Notes: generated by a model from the letters alone, not told the origin. Shown: positions 35,247-47,813, numbered from the stretch's first letter. The stretch is 64,000 nt of DNA from Malaya genurostris (GCF_030247185.1 NC_080571.1:161854352-161918351); one strand, 5' to 3'. Program-made: numbers and translations.

Positions 35247-35520
35247 ATGGAGCAGGTTGGAGCCAAGGTAAATGAATACTATCGAAAATTAAAAGGTAAT
35301 ATTATTGTACCTCCTGATCCTTATAATGATTGAAGTTTTTCGTTGCCACATTTGTGCAATCTTCGTTCCAGGATACGTGAGGGAATTTAAAGAACATTTT
35401 CAACTTTCTATGAAAAAACTACAAAATGTAAATGAGGGAATTGAGAGAATATTTAAAAAATGTTGCATTTTTTTTTATTTTACACGCAGTTTCGATTATA
35501 ATAAAGAATTCTTTAGATAA
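35247..35520 (+). pseudogene. Element D exons (unit 6)
   Basis: An extra T in the poly-T run at about 35470 changes the C-terminal frame. Confidence 0.5.
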
Positions 35521-36185
35521 TTCGAATGATAGTGTTTAACATTTACTCACCCGAGCTAATTTTCCCATTTACAGCACTGAGTAAATGTTACTCAGATTTT
35601 GACAACTACAGTATTCAATTAATGAATTGATTTAATTGATAAACACTACCGTTCATTCTAAGAATTCTTAAAACAATACAAACTAAGTTACTAAGACACA
35701 AAATCAGTACGAATTTTATTAAAAAATTATCCTCTTCGACCAATTTTGGTAGGTTATGTTTATATCAGTGGCTTAAAATTCACCTAACGGCAATAATTTA
35801 TAAAGCCACTTCTCAAAAAATTAAATCACTACTAAAAGTGATAACTAAATTGCTATCACCTGCATTTTGACATGAAGGTGATTAAATCGTGGTGACTATC
35901 ACCTTACGTAATGCCAACGTTTGATAGTGATGTTAGCCTTTCAGCAGTAGTGACAGAACTTGGTGTTTATCACCTTACATGATTCCAAATTTTCAAAAGT
36001 GATAGTCACCTGGTGATAATCACCTTACGTAATTCCACCCCAGGTATTGTGGATAATTGAACTACGAATGGTCAATATAATATAGATTTATGAGTTATAA
36101 ATTAAAACATGAAGATAACGACTGTTTTTCTTTCGATTAAATCCAAGAAATCCTAAGTAAAATATGAAGAATATACAAAATAAAA

Positions 36186-36372
36186 GAGCCCGACTATCGC
36201 ACGATGTTCTATAGTGCGATATCGGGCCGATGTCGATGCGTTTCGCTTGTTCGAATGTTGACGCGGTTGATGCAAATGGTGCAAAATCGTCCGATGACGA
36301 CCCGATAGAAGCGCTACGATCGGGTCCATATCGTGCTCAATCGGTCCGATGATCGGACCGATTCGGGTCGAC
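36186..36372. repeat. GC-rich palindromic box
   Basis: A GC-rich island in otherwise AT-rich units. It contains a hairpin with arms GCCCGACTATCGCAC and TGCGATATCGGGC around a 12-base loop and the perfect palindrome CGGTCCGATGATCGGACCG. It abuts CACTGGG. Equivalent boxes: about 690-876, 5058-5235, 10921-11085 (5' deleted), 45158-45352, 49588-49760, 61138-61325. A diverged inverted version lies inside the 49933-50430 insertion, suggesting the box is part of a mobile element with CCCAG/CCCGG ends. Confidence 0.6.
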
Positions 36373-36415
36373 AGATTTCACTGGGTACAGTAACTATTTT
36401 TTTTCTTTATTTTAG

Positions 36416-36580
36416 ATGGTTTCCGAACCTTTTACTACTGGAAATAGTAAGGGAGACAATAAAATTACTCGCAGATTTGTCTTAGTCGCAAAAACCAGTC
36501 AATTTTATGAAACATGCGCAAGAGCGTATCTTTATAATTCACACAGGAAGCATAAAAGTAAACGAATCGAAAAAGGGTGA
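36416..36580 (+). CDS. 54-codon exon-like ORF, unit 6
   Basis: Intact frame after TTCTTTATTTTAG; AATAAA at 36769-36774 could be its polyadenylation signal. Confidence 0.3.
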   Translation: MVSEPFTTGNSKGDNKITRRFVLVAKTSQFYETCARAYLYNSHRKHKSKRIEKG

Positions 36581-37010
36581 AACTTTTTCCATGTTGATTT
36601 ATTCAGTGGATTAGATTTTTTATCGTGACGTCACAAATGAACAAGCATTCATCCTTGACAGTTCAGCGGTACTGTTTACAGACAAGCTTAAACAAAAATC
36701 GATGAACACGTTATAAACAGTCATCTTTGTGTAAAGATAAAGTGCTTTGAAACTAGTCACTTTTATTTAATAAATCTTAAAAATAAACCGTATCCAATCG
36801 TGAACAAATGTTTAAAAAATCTATTTAAGAGATATGTATCGTAAAGGGTCAAAGGGGTCCAAATTGTTAACAGACAAACAAAAAAATCCCTATTTACAAA
36901 CAGTACTGCTGGACTGTCAAAATGTGTTGATTCGATTGAGGTTAGCAGTAACGGTTAAAAAAATAATATAAAAGGAAAGTGGTAACATTTGCATGCGTTT
37001 TGAAGATAAA

Positions 37011-39108
37011 TTAACAATTCAATGCGTCTTTGTTTATTGTAAAATCAAATAAATGATAAACACTATTGAAGCGATGACAAACAATATCCATAGGATTGTT
37101 TTGACCGTACTGTGTGCGATGGTAGGGATGGGTATCGATACTGCGATACTTCAAGGTATCGATACTTAAGCCTAAAGTATCGATTTTTATGATCGATACC
37201 TTGCAAAGTGGTATCGCGTGGTATCGATATTTTCATGGTCGATACCTGTCGATACTAGCTTAAAGTAAATATTATCTAGATCCCACTCTAATAGTCAATC
37301 AAAGAGCAACCAGCGACACCAAAAGCGCCCATTCTGTCTGGCAACCAAAGAAATGTTCAAAGAAAAGTATACAACTCTTAGTAAGATCATTCCCATTGTT
37401 AAAATGATTTCTGATGTAAGTATGTATCGAAGTTCTGTAAGAGCACATAATTTAAAATAATCGACCTAACTATTAAAACATATAATTTGAATGAAGGTTT
37501 TTTTTTTAACAGAAAACCGGTACCAAGAACTTGCAACCCTCTGCATTCATGGGAATCGATTTGCCATAAGTTTTCTCATTAATATCAATTAGCAAAAAAA
37601 AAAACTTCAGTATTGGGGACCTAAGTACCATCCGTACGCCTATTTTCATTAGCCAGTAGGATAATGGGCGACAAAAGTTGTCGTTTGACGTCTTTCACTT
37701 TTACTTTCAATGAGTGTTCTTATCCAGTTTGGATAACGAATTTTGGTTTTCATAGAAGAAACAGACCCAATCAACTAAGAAGTGAGATGATACCGTTTTT
37801 AATAACTCCGCAAGCGCGAACTTGTTTGATAAAACTCATCTATATCTCGTGGGAAAGGTATTCTCGCGAGGTATTGAAATATAAAAAAAAGATCAATTGC
37901 AAAAAATATTCTTAAATAACTGAAATTGTCTGTAACTCAAAAGGTGAACAAAGGATCTCAAAATTAATCAACAGCGTTTTGGATCTTTGGGGCCTAGCTT
38001 GCATTTTCGATCGATACCGATACCGATAATAAGTATCGATACTTTTTCCTATAGTATCGATACCGATACCTGAAATTACAAAACGGTATCGCGATACCAA
38101 GTATCGATACTTTACCTCTCGATACCCATCCCTACTGTGTGCGATGGACTGATCGTCGAAGATAGTCTGTTCTCCGCAATGATCTTCGAGGAATATTAAA
38201 ATGCAATCTCTCTAAAAGCGCTGGGCAGTCGATGTTATTTGAAAGCAAATCGAAGACAAACAGTCGCTAAAGAAAAATTCGTCTGTTTTGTAGTGTAGGA
38301 AGATTAATCAGAGGCAGCTATTCTCGTAGCTATTTTAATTGAAGACGGTTTTGCCATGGAAGTCGTCGTAGTGCAAATCAAATGAAACATTTTTGAACTC
38401 GTTCGTCGATCAGGGATGCCAGGTCATTTTTTCAAAAATCTATGATCAAACCCAAAACCTGTCTGTGAAAATCTTTGACCGTTTTCCGTACCGTTCAAAA
38501 TCAATTCAGTGAGCAAAAAAAAACAAAGGTCTCTCTAGCAACACGCTCTGTACCTTTTTCCTCAACCAATCTGTACTTTTTGGTGCTAAACTGTGCTCGA
38601 TTTCCAAAATCTGTGATTTATTCAAGAATCTGTGAAATACTGTGATCGTTTTCAGAAATCTGTGAAAATCTGTGTCATTTTTAAAATCTGTGCAGAAAAT
38701 TCAAAATCTGTGAAACACAGATTAATCTGTGAATCTGACATCCCTGGATTCGATTGATGTGGACGTTGTGGTAGGGTGCTCAGATTATTATTCCGTATTC
38801 TAAAATACTGCGTACTAAAGCGACGTAAACTGTCTTTAAGCAATACACATTATGAAAGTCTCTGGTGTTGCGTTTGATAAGTCCCAAAACTGCGTAGGCC
38901 GTTGCCGTAACTAGAGATAATTGTTCGGTGAAACAAAGCTTACGATCAAGGACGATGCCCAAATCTTTAACAGCAGAAACGCGTTGAACTGGAACAGCCA
39001 TCATAGAGTATTCAAATACGATCGGAGATTGTGATCGTGAGAAAGAAAATTGCGCTGCATTTTTTATGTTTATACTCATACCGTTTCTGTCACACCAGTC
39101 AATAATGT
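37011..39108 (-). pseudogene. Reverse transcriptase remnant split by 1-kb insertion, unit 6
   Basis: Carries both the inner hAT-like MITE (38411-38746) and the insertion at 37123-38134. Confidence 0.8.
37123..38134. mobile_element. 1-kb insertion with TAGGGATGGGTATCG ends
   Basis: Left end TAGGGATGGGTATCGATACT, right end inverted TAGGGATGGGTATCGAGAGG. Both end regions are packed with GTATCGATAC and GGTATCG words. The 13-bp sequence CTGTGTGCGATGG is repeated on both sides (37110-37122, 38135-38147). The interior has only short open frames. The ends look hAT-like but hAT duplications are 8 bp. Confidence 0.75.
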
Positions 39109-39348
39109 CAAAATAGTAAAGTAATTAAAAAATTTCCTAGCGATTTGACAGCTTTCACTGAAAGTATCATCTCTGAACAAGCATTTCATTTTGGCAATTA
39201 TTCATAATTATGAGAAAGGTGCAAAGATTTTGCACAAATTATTTTTCACAGAATTATGAAAAATAATGCCTGGCATCCTTGGTTTGGTTACACGCAGCGT
39301 TACCAAGTTGCCAGATTTGTCTGGCAAATGCTAGATTTTGCTCGCGAC

Positions 39349-40177
39349 CAGAGATGCCATTTATACAGATTTATCTGTATTATACCGATTTTTACATGAT
39401 CATACAGATTTAATACAGGTACAGATTTTATACAGATTTCCTCAATATAATACAGCTTTATAAAGATCTCACAAAGAGTAAGAAAGAAAAAAAAACTTGT
39501 TTGCCTGAGCTTTTTTTTAGTACACTGAAGTCTTTTTTTATGCGAATTTACGTACCGCATAAAAAAAAACCGCATAACTCTAAAAATTCGCATAAAAAAA
39601 AACCGCATAACTCTGAAAATTCGCATAAAAAAACCGCATAACTCTGAAACTTCGCATAAAAAAAGACCGCAGAAGGGCAAACCGCATAACTCTGAAAATT
39701 CGCATAAAAAAAACCGCATAACTCTGAAACTTCGCATAAAAAAAAACCGCATAACTCTGAAAATTCGCATAAAAAAAGTCGCGTAAAAAAAACCGCATAA
39801 AAAAAGACCGCATAAAAAAAGACCTCAGTGTATTTGATTCCAGTGACGAGATAAAGCGACTTGACGTTGCATTTTGGGCGGTGAAATTCCATGTCAAATA
39901 ATGACGTCAACATTTTCAAACTAGATAAATATATCGAATTACAATTGAACTGTTGTGGATAAAAAAATAAAAAAAAAGAAATTTCGTCTTTGAATATTCT
40001 TGTGAACGCGCCGCCAATGACTTATTGAATCTACCATACTACAACCACAATCTATTGGAATAACATCTTTTAACGTCATTTTGTTGTAAGAATTTCATTT
40101 TATTAGTGAATACAGATTAATACAGATTTTTCATACAAAGCAATACAAATTTTCAATGAAAATATCTGGCATCTCTG
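39349..40177 (+). mobile_element. hAT-like MITE M1 with minisatellite insertion, unit 7
   Basis: CTCGCGAC on both sides; carries the 308-bp insertion at 39523. Confidence 0.82.
39523..39830. mobile_element. Minisatellite MITE with CACTG ends
   Basis: Ends CACTGAAGTCTTTTTTTATG and, inverted, CACTGAGGTCTTTTTTTATG; TA on both sides. The whole interior is a tandem of about 30-bp units built from CGCATAACTCTGAAAATT and CGCATAAAAAAAACC. Open frames on the minus strand (39300-39919) are by-products of the repeat. Empty site in the duplicated copy near 47460. Confidence 0.85.
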
Positions 40178-40233
40178 CTCGCGACACCCAAACAACTAAC
40201 CAGATCTTTTGCCCGATTTTCCAAATTTTCCTA

Positions 40234-40566
40234 CACGGAAAATAAAAACTACCTATTATTTGATATCTGTTTACTTAATTTTGAGTACTTCCTTTCATTC
40301 TCTCCTTCAATTGTTGTCAAAATACAAAGAGCAAAACCACCCAACAGCGACAGTTTCTTTCAATAAGCTAAAATTAAGTAAACCGTATTAACTTGAAATT
40401 GAGTCAATACGACTCAACTGTAGAGTAAATATAACTCATCTTAAGTATTTTTTTGCACGTGTCTTACGAAAACTACCTAGAGCCACTTTACTAAAATTAG
40501 TTTATTGAACGAAACCCCCAAATTGGGTGGAATGTATATAAAATTAGGTTGATTTGCGGTTCCGTG
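40234..40566 (+). mobile_element. CACGG MITE, unit 7
   Basis: Complete copy with TA flanks. Confidence 0.8.
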
Positions 40567-40580
40567 TAGAATTTGGTCAG

Positions 40581-40588
40581 TCAGTCAG
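40581..40588. other. Duplication junction filler
   Basis: TCAGTCAG between backbone ...TTTGGTCAG and the duplicated element B sequence; it looks like a templated copy of the preceding GTCAG. Confidence 0.75.
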
Positions 40589-43035
40589 TTCTTCATATAT
40601 ATGGTTTTCATCAACTCCTTTCCTTTTGCGACTTTCGTTTTTTTAATTATTCAGGATTTTTAATGGAACAGTATTTGAAGGCAATCTGTTGGCATTTTGC
40701 TATCTATTTATTTATTATTTCACTCTAACTAAAGTATAATTCTAAAATTAACATTTGGAGGGATACTTCGATCTAATTCTACCATAACAGCTTTAATTGG
40801 AAGCAAGTATCAAAACAAATAAAAAACGCAAACCGAGTCCTATTCAAGTATCGAAGACTATTAAAAGTAAGTAGAACTATTAAAATGTCCTCACTTGAGT
40901 TCTGATATAGATATTGAGACAACTTACAATTAGTTGACAGAAAAGGTATATGTCCAGAATATGGGGGGTAAACAGTAAACTAAAAAATATATATTTTGCA
41001 TTTTTGCCTTACAAATTTTTTGAATTTTTACATTTCAGCAAATCTGATTGATAACGTATCCCTTTGGGAATTAAATGATAAAGATTTACTCGAAATGGGT
41101 ATAACGGAGAAAGGTCCTCGTAAAATAATACTTAGTTTCATTGAACGACAACTGGAAAACAATGTTTCTGAAACTGTCACCGAAAACGGACAAAACCTAT
41201 CCGTCAACGAACATCAAAAAGATGTAATTAGCGCTATCCTCGCCAAGGAACCAAAATTTCTCAATGTGTTGACAAAACAGCTGAACTGTGGATTGATCCC
41301 CGATTCCAAAAACTTGCTTTTCCTAAATCGGATTCTCACAAAGCATTTCTTCAAAAATAAAATTTTGCGAGAGAGAAGGTATCTCGTCATACCGTACAAT
41401 AATATTCTATATTTTAAAATCTATTTCTTTTTTTTGTTAACTTTAGGTATCCTACATGGCAGCAAAAACAAGAATTGGCTTTGAAAATCTTGGAGGAGTT
41501 TCCTCATTTGGAAACAACTCGTGTGTCAGAAAATGCACCAAAAGAGGTAAATTGAAATAAATTTAGCATGAACTCGTTAAATATATGTCAATTTATGCAA
41601 TTTGCTATGTGCTTTGGGTCAATGGTAGTTCGGTCAAATTTTGAATACGTAAATTAACATACAACCAGTAAACATTAAGCGTAGATAGAGTTGCATTACG
41701 TTCCATATCCATTTGGTATAATGTTATTGGATATAAAACTTCAAACTAATCACATTGAATCATAGATTTATATATAAATTTTGTACTGAGTTATTTCGTT
41801 AAATGACGATTATGCTTTATACCAAATGAACGTTATTCAAAACAGTAATATGTGTATGTGTATTTGACTCCATTTTATACATGAAGAACTTTTCATTACA
41901 GTCCTATTTTTTTTGGCGCAACGGCGGATTGTCCAGAGGACAACACACTGGCTTGATCGAAACTCGAGTGAGCAATATGCGAAAAGATGTTTTGCCCGAG
42001 AATAGACAATTTCGCAGAACTAAAAAGGAAACGATTGTTCTAAAGGATGAGTGTGTGCAACTTGCTGCTTTTTTGAGTGGACTTCTGCCTACACCTGCAA
42101 ATGCTCGACAAATATCCGAAGGGATGATACAGACGACAGATTTGCATAAATTACTTTTACAAAAAAGTAAATCTAATGAAATAGTCAGCACATTTCCCCA
42201 TTTGTTATCTTATGAGGGAGAGATGGTAAATAGAATTATTATAAGCTAGAATTATCCTTAACCGAAAAGTGATTTACAGGTCATACAGGCATTTGATCGA
42301 ATCCACGAAAAAAACATACAAGATACAGGAGATCTGAAAATGTTGCTTCGCGCAGGAATTCTATTCGATAACTCTAGTTGGAATATGATACAAGACGGTG
42401 GGTAGGCTTTTTATTTTATAGAAACAACATTCTGTACTTTTTTTTTTCATTCAGACTTCATAAAAGGAGCTTTAAGGTTGATGAAAAAGCTATCCAACAA
42501 AGGTATTAAGCGAACTACTGGTATGGAAAACAATGCGAGCATGGAGGAGATTACTGCTGCTCCCATAATTAAGTGGATCCGATTTCCTCATAGCGAAGTG
42601 GGATTCGACGAAATGCTGGCTGTAAAACAATTATCCTCAACAATCGGGGACTCACACATAATTTGTGCAGGCGAACGATACTGCCTTGGAAATATGTATG
42701 TCATTTTCAATGAATACGTTATTCCTTGTGGTAAATCAAGCCTAAGAGCAATCGAAGTTATGTTTAAATCTTATGCTGTATTCGGTCTTCAAGTGCCGGC
42801 ATTGATCAGAAAATTGTACGATCTAATATCGATTAATGTTTGGGGTACGAAACAGCACAGCAAGTCTAAATCAGTGATGGCTGACTTTTCCTAAGTTAGT
42901 AATATTTACCCAATGAATAATTTCGTGGAATTACTCAAAATTAAGTAATTCCATTTAACTCAAAATTACCTTATTGAACGAATGTGCTTGGATGAGTCAA
43001 AAATAGCTAATTTTGGGTAGTTTCTATTTTCCGTG
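40589..43035 (+). mobile_element. 3' part of element B, duplicated copy
   Basis: Starts at TTCTTCATATATATGG, the same base as 31623, after the filler TCAGTCAG, and ends in TTCTATTTTCCGTG. Differs from the first copy at a handful of positions (for example AGCAATATG for AGCAAAATG, and the GATAC present). Confidence 0.9.
41039..42894 (+). CDS. SAM-domain protein exons, intact last exon but no exon 1
   Basis: Exons at offset about 8966 from 32073: 41039-41378, 41447-41546, 41902-42225, 42280-42397 and 42455-42894. The last exon is open from KGIKRTTGMENN through AGERYCLGNMYVIFNEYVIP to the stop, because the GATAC lost from the first copy is kept. Exon 1 and the transposase are absent from this copy, so it cannot be expressed from the element's own start unless transcribed from the neighbour. 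Confidence 0.7.
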
Positions 43036-43052
43036 TAGATTTTGCTCGCGAC

Positions 43053-43548
43053 CAGAGATGCCATTTATACAGATTTATCTGTATTATACCAATTTTTACA
43101 TGATCATATAGATTTAATACAGGTACAGATTTAATACAGATTTCCTCAATATAATACAGCTTTATAAAGATCTCACAAAGAGTAAGAAAGAAAAAAATAA
43201 ACTTGTCTGCCTGAGCTATCTTTTAGTATTTGATTCCAGTGACGAGATAAAGCGACTTGACGTTGCATTTTGGACGGTGAAATTCCATGTCAAATAATGA
43301 CGTCAACATTTTCAAACTAGATAAATATATCGAATTACAATTGAACTGTTGTGGATAAAAAAATTTAAAAAATAAAAGAAATTTCGTCTTTGAATATTCT
43401 TGTGAACAAATCTACCATACTACAACCACAATCTATTGGAATAACATCTTTTAGCGTCATTTTGTTGTAAGAATTTCATTTTATTAGTGAATACAGAATA
43501 ATACAGATTTTTCATACAAAGCAATACAAATTTTCAATGAAAATATCT
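43053..43548 (+). mobile_element. hAT-like MITE M1, right end deleted, unit 8
   Basis: Duplicate of 34081-34576 with the same breakpoint. Confidence 0.78.
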
Positions 43549-43836
43549 TTTGAGTACTTCCTTTCATTCTCTCCTTCAATTGTTGTCAAAATACAAAGAG
43601 CAAAACCACTCAACAGCGACAGTTTCTTTCAATAAGCTAAAATTAAGTAAACCGTATTAACTTGAAATTGAGTCAATACGACTCAACTGTAGAGTAAATA
43701 TAACTCATCTTAAGTATTTTTTTGCACGTGTCTTACGAAAACTACCTAGAGCCACTTTACTAAAATTAGTTTATTGAACGAAACCCCCAAATTGGGTGGA
43801 ATGTACTTAAAATTAGGTTGATTTGCGGTTCCGTGT
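43549..43836 (+). mobile_element. CACGG MITE, left end deleted, unit 8
   Basis: Duplicate of the copy at 34577. Confidence 0.75.
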
Positions 43837-44218
43837 AGAATTTGGTCAGATCTTGCTAGATCTTTACGATTCTAGATCTTCTTTTTTGCTCACTGAAAAT
43901 GACGCCGGTCTAAATTACCTTGTATATATGAAGTAGACCCAGGCAAATTCAGATAATTTTTTGAGTCAGAAGCAGATTTTTGAAAAAGTAACCTGACAAC
44001 AGATTTATCTGTATAATAAATATTGTAGCAAAATGTAGAAGTGCTACTTGTTTAAAGATGATACACGCTCATTCAATGTTACTCTCAAGTGAGCAATTTG
44101 TACTCACTTTTGTTTATTTAGTGCAAATGTCAAAAAGTGAGTAATATTGATGTAGAAGACTGAGTAACTTTTTACGTTTTACGTTCAATGATTTTTGAAG
44201 AAAGGAATTTTGAAAAAA

Positions 44219-44474
44219 ATGGAGCAGGTTGGAGCCAAGGTAAATGAATACTATCGAAAATTAAAAGGTAATATTATTGTACCTCCTAATCCTTATAATG
44301 ATTGAAGTTTTTCGTTGCCACATTTGTGCAATCTTCGTTCCAGGATACGTGAGGGAATTTAAAGAACATTTTCAACTTTCTATGAAAAAACTACAAAATG
44401 TAAATGAGGGAATTGAGAGAATATTTAAAAAATGTTGCATTTATTTTTTATTTTACACGCAGTTTCGATTATAA
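44219..44474 (+). pseudogene. Element D exons (unit 8)
   Basis: Duplicate of the unit 6 copy with a different length change in the poly-T run. Confidence 0.5.
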
Positions 44475-45389
44475 TAAAGAATTCTTTAGATAATTCGAAT
44501 GATAGTGTTTAACATTTACTCACCCGAGCTAATTTTCCCATTTACAGCACTGAGTAAATGTTACTCAGATTTTGACAACTACAGTATTCAATTAATGAAT
44601 TGATTTAATTGATAAACACTACCGTTCATTCTAAGAATTCTTAAAACAATACAAACTAAGTTACTAAGACACAAAATCAGTACGAATTTTATTAAAAAAT
44701 TATCCTCTTCGACCAATTTTGGTAGGTTATGTTTATATCAGTGGCTTAAAATTCACCTAACGGCAATAATTTATAAAGCCACTTCTCAAAAAATTAAATC
44801 ACTACTAAAAGTGATAACTAAATTGCTATCACCTGCATTTTGACATGAAGGTGATTAAATCGTGGTGACTATCACCTTACGTAATGCCAACGTTTGATAG
44901 TGATGTTAGCCTTTCAGCAGTAGTGACAGAACTTGGTGTTTATCACCTTACATGATTCCAAATTTTCAAAAGTGATAGTCACCTGGTGATAATCACCTTA
45001 CGTAATTCCACCCCAGGTATTGTGGATAATTGAACTACGAATGGTCAATATAATATAGATTTATGAGTTATAAATTAAAACATGAAGATAACGACTGTTT
45101 TTCTTTCGATTAAATCCAAGAAATCCTAAGTAAAATATGAAGAATATACAAAATAAAAGAGCCCGACTATCGCACGATGTTCTATAGTGCGATATCGGGC
45201 CGATGTCGATGCGTTTCGCTTGTTCGAATGTTGACGCGGTTGATGCAAATGGTGCAAAATCGTCCGATGACGACCCGATAGAAGCGCTACGATCGGGTCC
45301 ATATCGTGCTCAATCGGTCCGATGATCGGACCGATTCGGGTCGACAGATTTCACTGGGTACAGTAACTATTTTTTATTCTTTATTTTAG

Positions 45390-45554
45390 ATGGTTTCCGA
45401 ACCTTTTACTACTGGAAATAGTAAGGGAGACAATAAAATTACTCGCAGATTTGTCTTAGTCGCAAAAACCAGTCAATTTTATGAAACATGCGCAAGAGCG
45501 TATCTTTATAATTCACACAGGAAGCATAAAAGTAAACGAATCGAAAAAGGGTGA
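45390..45554 (+). CDS. 54-codon exon-like ORF, unit 8
   Basis: Duplicate of the unit 6 copy, frame intact. Confidence 0.3.
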   Translation: MVSEPFTTGNSKGDNKITRRFVLVAKTSQFYETCARAYLYNSHRKHKSKRIEKG

Positions 45555-45984
45555 AACTTTTTCCATGTTGATTTATTCAGTGGATTAGATTTTTTATCGT
45601 GACGTCACAAATGAACAAGCATTCATCCTTGACAGTTCAGCGGTACTGTTTACAGACAAGCTTAAACAAAAATCGATGAACACGTTATAAACAGTCATCT
45701 TTGTGTAAAGATAAAGTGCTTTGAAACTAGTCACTTTTATTTAATAAATCTTAAAAATAAACCGTATCCAATCGTGAACAAATGTTTAAAAAATCTATTT
45801 AAGAGATATGTATCGTAAAGGGTCAAAGGGGTCCAAATTGTTAACAGACAAACAAAAAAATCCCTATTTACAAACAGTACTGCTGGACTGTCAAAATGTG
45901 TTGATTCGATTGAGGTTAGCAGTAACGGTTAAAAAAATAATATAAAAGGAAAGTGGTAACATTTGCATGCGTTTTGAAGATAAA

Positions 45985-47055
45985 TTAACAATTCAATGCG
46001 TCTTTGTTTATTGTAAAATCAAATAAATGATAAACACTATTGAAGCGATGACAAACAACATCCATAGGATTGTTTTGACCGTACTGTGTGCGATGGACTG
46101 ATCGTCGAAGATAGTCTGTTCTCCGCAATGATCTTCGAGGAATATTAAAATGCAATCTCTCTAAAAGCGCTGGGCAGTCGATGTTATTTGAAAGCAAATC
46201 GAAGACAAACAGTCGCTAAAGAAAAATTCGTCTGTTTTGTAGTGTAGGAAGATTAATCAGAGGCAGCTATTCTCGTAGCTATTTTAATTGAAGACGGTTT
46301 TGCCATGGAAGTCGTCGTAGTGCAAATCAAATGAAACATTTTTGAACTCGTTCGTCGATCAGGGATGCCAGGTCATTTTTTCAAAAATCTATGATCAAAC
46401 CCAAAACCTGTCTGTGAAAATCTTTGACCGTTTTCCGTACCGTTCAAAATCAATTCAGTGAGCAAAAAAACAAAGGTCTCTCTAGCAACACGCTCTGTAC
46501 CTTTTTCCTCAACCAATCTGTACTTTTTGGTGCTAAACTGTGCTCGATTTCCAAAATCTGTGATTTATTCAAGAATCTGTGAAATACTGTGATCGTTTTC
46601 AGAAATCTGTGAAAATCTGTGTCATTTTTAAAATCTGTGCAGAAAATTCAAAATCTGTGAAACACAGATTAATCTGTGAATCTGACATCCCTGGATTCGA
46701 TTGATGTGGACGTTGTGGTAGGGTGCTCAGATTATTATTCCGTATTCTAAAATACTGCGTACTAAAGCGACGTAAACTGTCTTTAAGCAATACACATTAT
46801 GAAAGTCTCTGGTGTTGCGTTTGATAAGTCCCAAAACTGCGTAGGCCGTTGCCGTAACTAGAGATAATTGTTCGGTGAAACAAAGCTTACGATCAAGGAC
46901 GATGCCCAAATCTTTAACAGCAGAAACGCGTTGAACTGGAACAGCCATCATAGAGTATTCAAATACGATCGGAGATTGTGATCGTGAGAAAGAAAATTGC
47001 GCTGCATTTTTTATGTTTATACTCATACCGTTTCTGTCACACCAGTCAATAATGT
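45985..47055 (-). pseudogene. Reverse transcriptase remnant, unit 8
   Basis: Empty-site counterpart of the unit 6 copy; inner MITE at 46360-46693. Confidence 0.8.
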
Positions 47056-47295
47056 CAAAATAGTAAAGTAATTAAAAAATTTCCTAGCGATTTGACAGCT
47101 TTCACTGAAAGTATCATCTCTGAACAAGCATTTCATTTTGGCAATTATTCATAATTATGAGAAAGGTGCAAAGATTTTGCACAAATTATTTTTCACAGAA
47201 TTATGAAAAATAATGCCTGGCATCCTTGGTTTGGTTACACGCAGCGTTACCAAGTTGCCAGATTTGTCTGGCAAATGCTAGATTTTGCTCGCGAC

Positions 47296-47813
47296 CAGAG
47301 ATGCCATTTATACAGATTTATCTGTATTATACCGATTTTTACATGATCATACAGATTTAATACAGGTACAGATTTTATACAGATTTCCTCAATATAATAC
47401 AGCTTTATAAAGATCTCACAAAGAGTAAGAAAGAAAAAAATAAACTTGTTTGCCTGAGCTTTTTTTTAGTATTTGATTCCAGTGACGAGATAAAGCGACT
47501 TGACGTTGCATTTTGGGCGGTGAAATTCCATGTCAAATAATGACGTCAACATTTTCAAACTAGATAAATATATCGAATTACAATTGAACTGTTGTGGATA
47601 AAAAAATAAAAAAAAAGAAATTTCTTTGAATATTCTTGTGAACGCGCCGCCAATGACTTATTGAATCTACCATACTACAACCACAATCTATTGGAATAAC
47701 ATCTTTTAACGTCATTTTGTTGTAAGAATTTCATTTTATTAGTGAATACAGATTAATACAGATTTTTCATACAAAGCAATACAAATTTTCAATGAAAATA
47801 TCTGGCATCTCTG
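47296..47813 (+). mobile_element. hAT-like MITE M1, unit 9
   Basis: 518 bp, complete, and the empty-site counterpart of the copy at 39349. Confidence 0.84.

Larger units (their letters stand above)
34081..39348 (+). repeat. Array unit 6
   Basis: Carries a deletion at 34576 that fuses the hAT-like MITE to the interior of the CACGG MITE, and a 1-kb GTATCGATAC-rich insertion at 37123. The first half of this unit lies within the 8966-bp tandem duplication. Confidence 0.85.
39349..43052 (+). repeat. Array unit 7, truncated and joined to a copy of element B
   Basis: Contains the hAT-like MITE (with a minisatellite MITE inside it) and the CACGG MITE, then ends at 40580 where the backbone sequence GGTCAG meets an 8-bp filler and the duplicated 3' part of element B. 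Confidence 0.85.
43053..47295 (+). repeat. Array unit 8
   Basis: Duplicate of unit 6, including the same MITE-MITE deletion (43548), but without the 1-kb insertion: the empty site CTGTGTGCGATGGACTG is at about 46084-46100. GTGAT cluster about 44760-45013, GC box about 45158-45352. Confidence 0.88.

Noticed and set aside
39300..39919. Overlapping minus-strand ORFs of 105-156 codons with FFMRIFRVMRF repeats
   Set aside because: They are translations of the CGCATAA minisatellite; three frames are open at once and the duplicated copy lacks the repeat.
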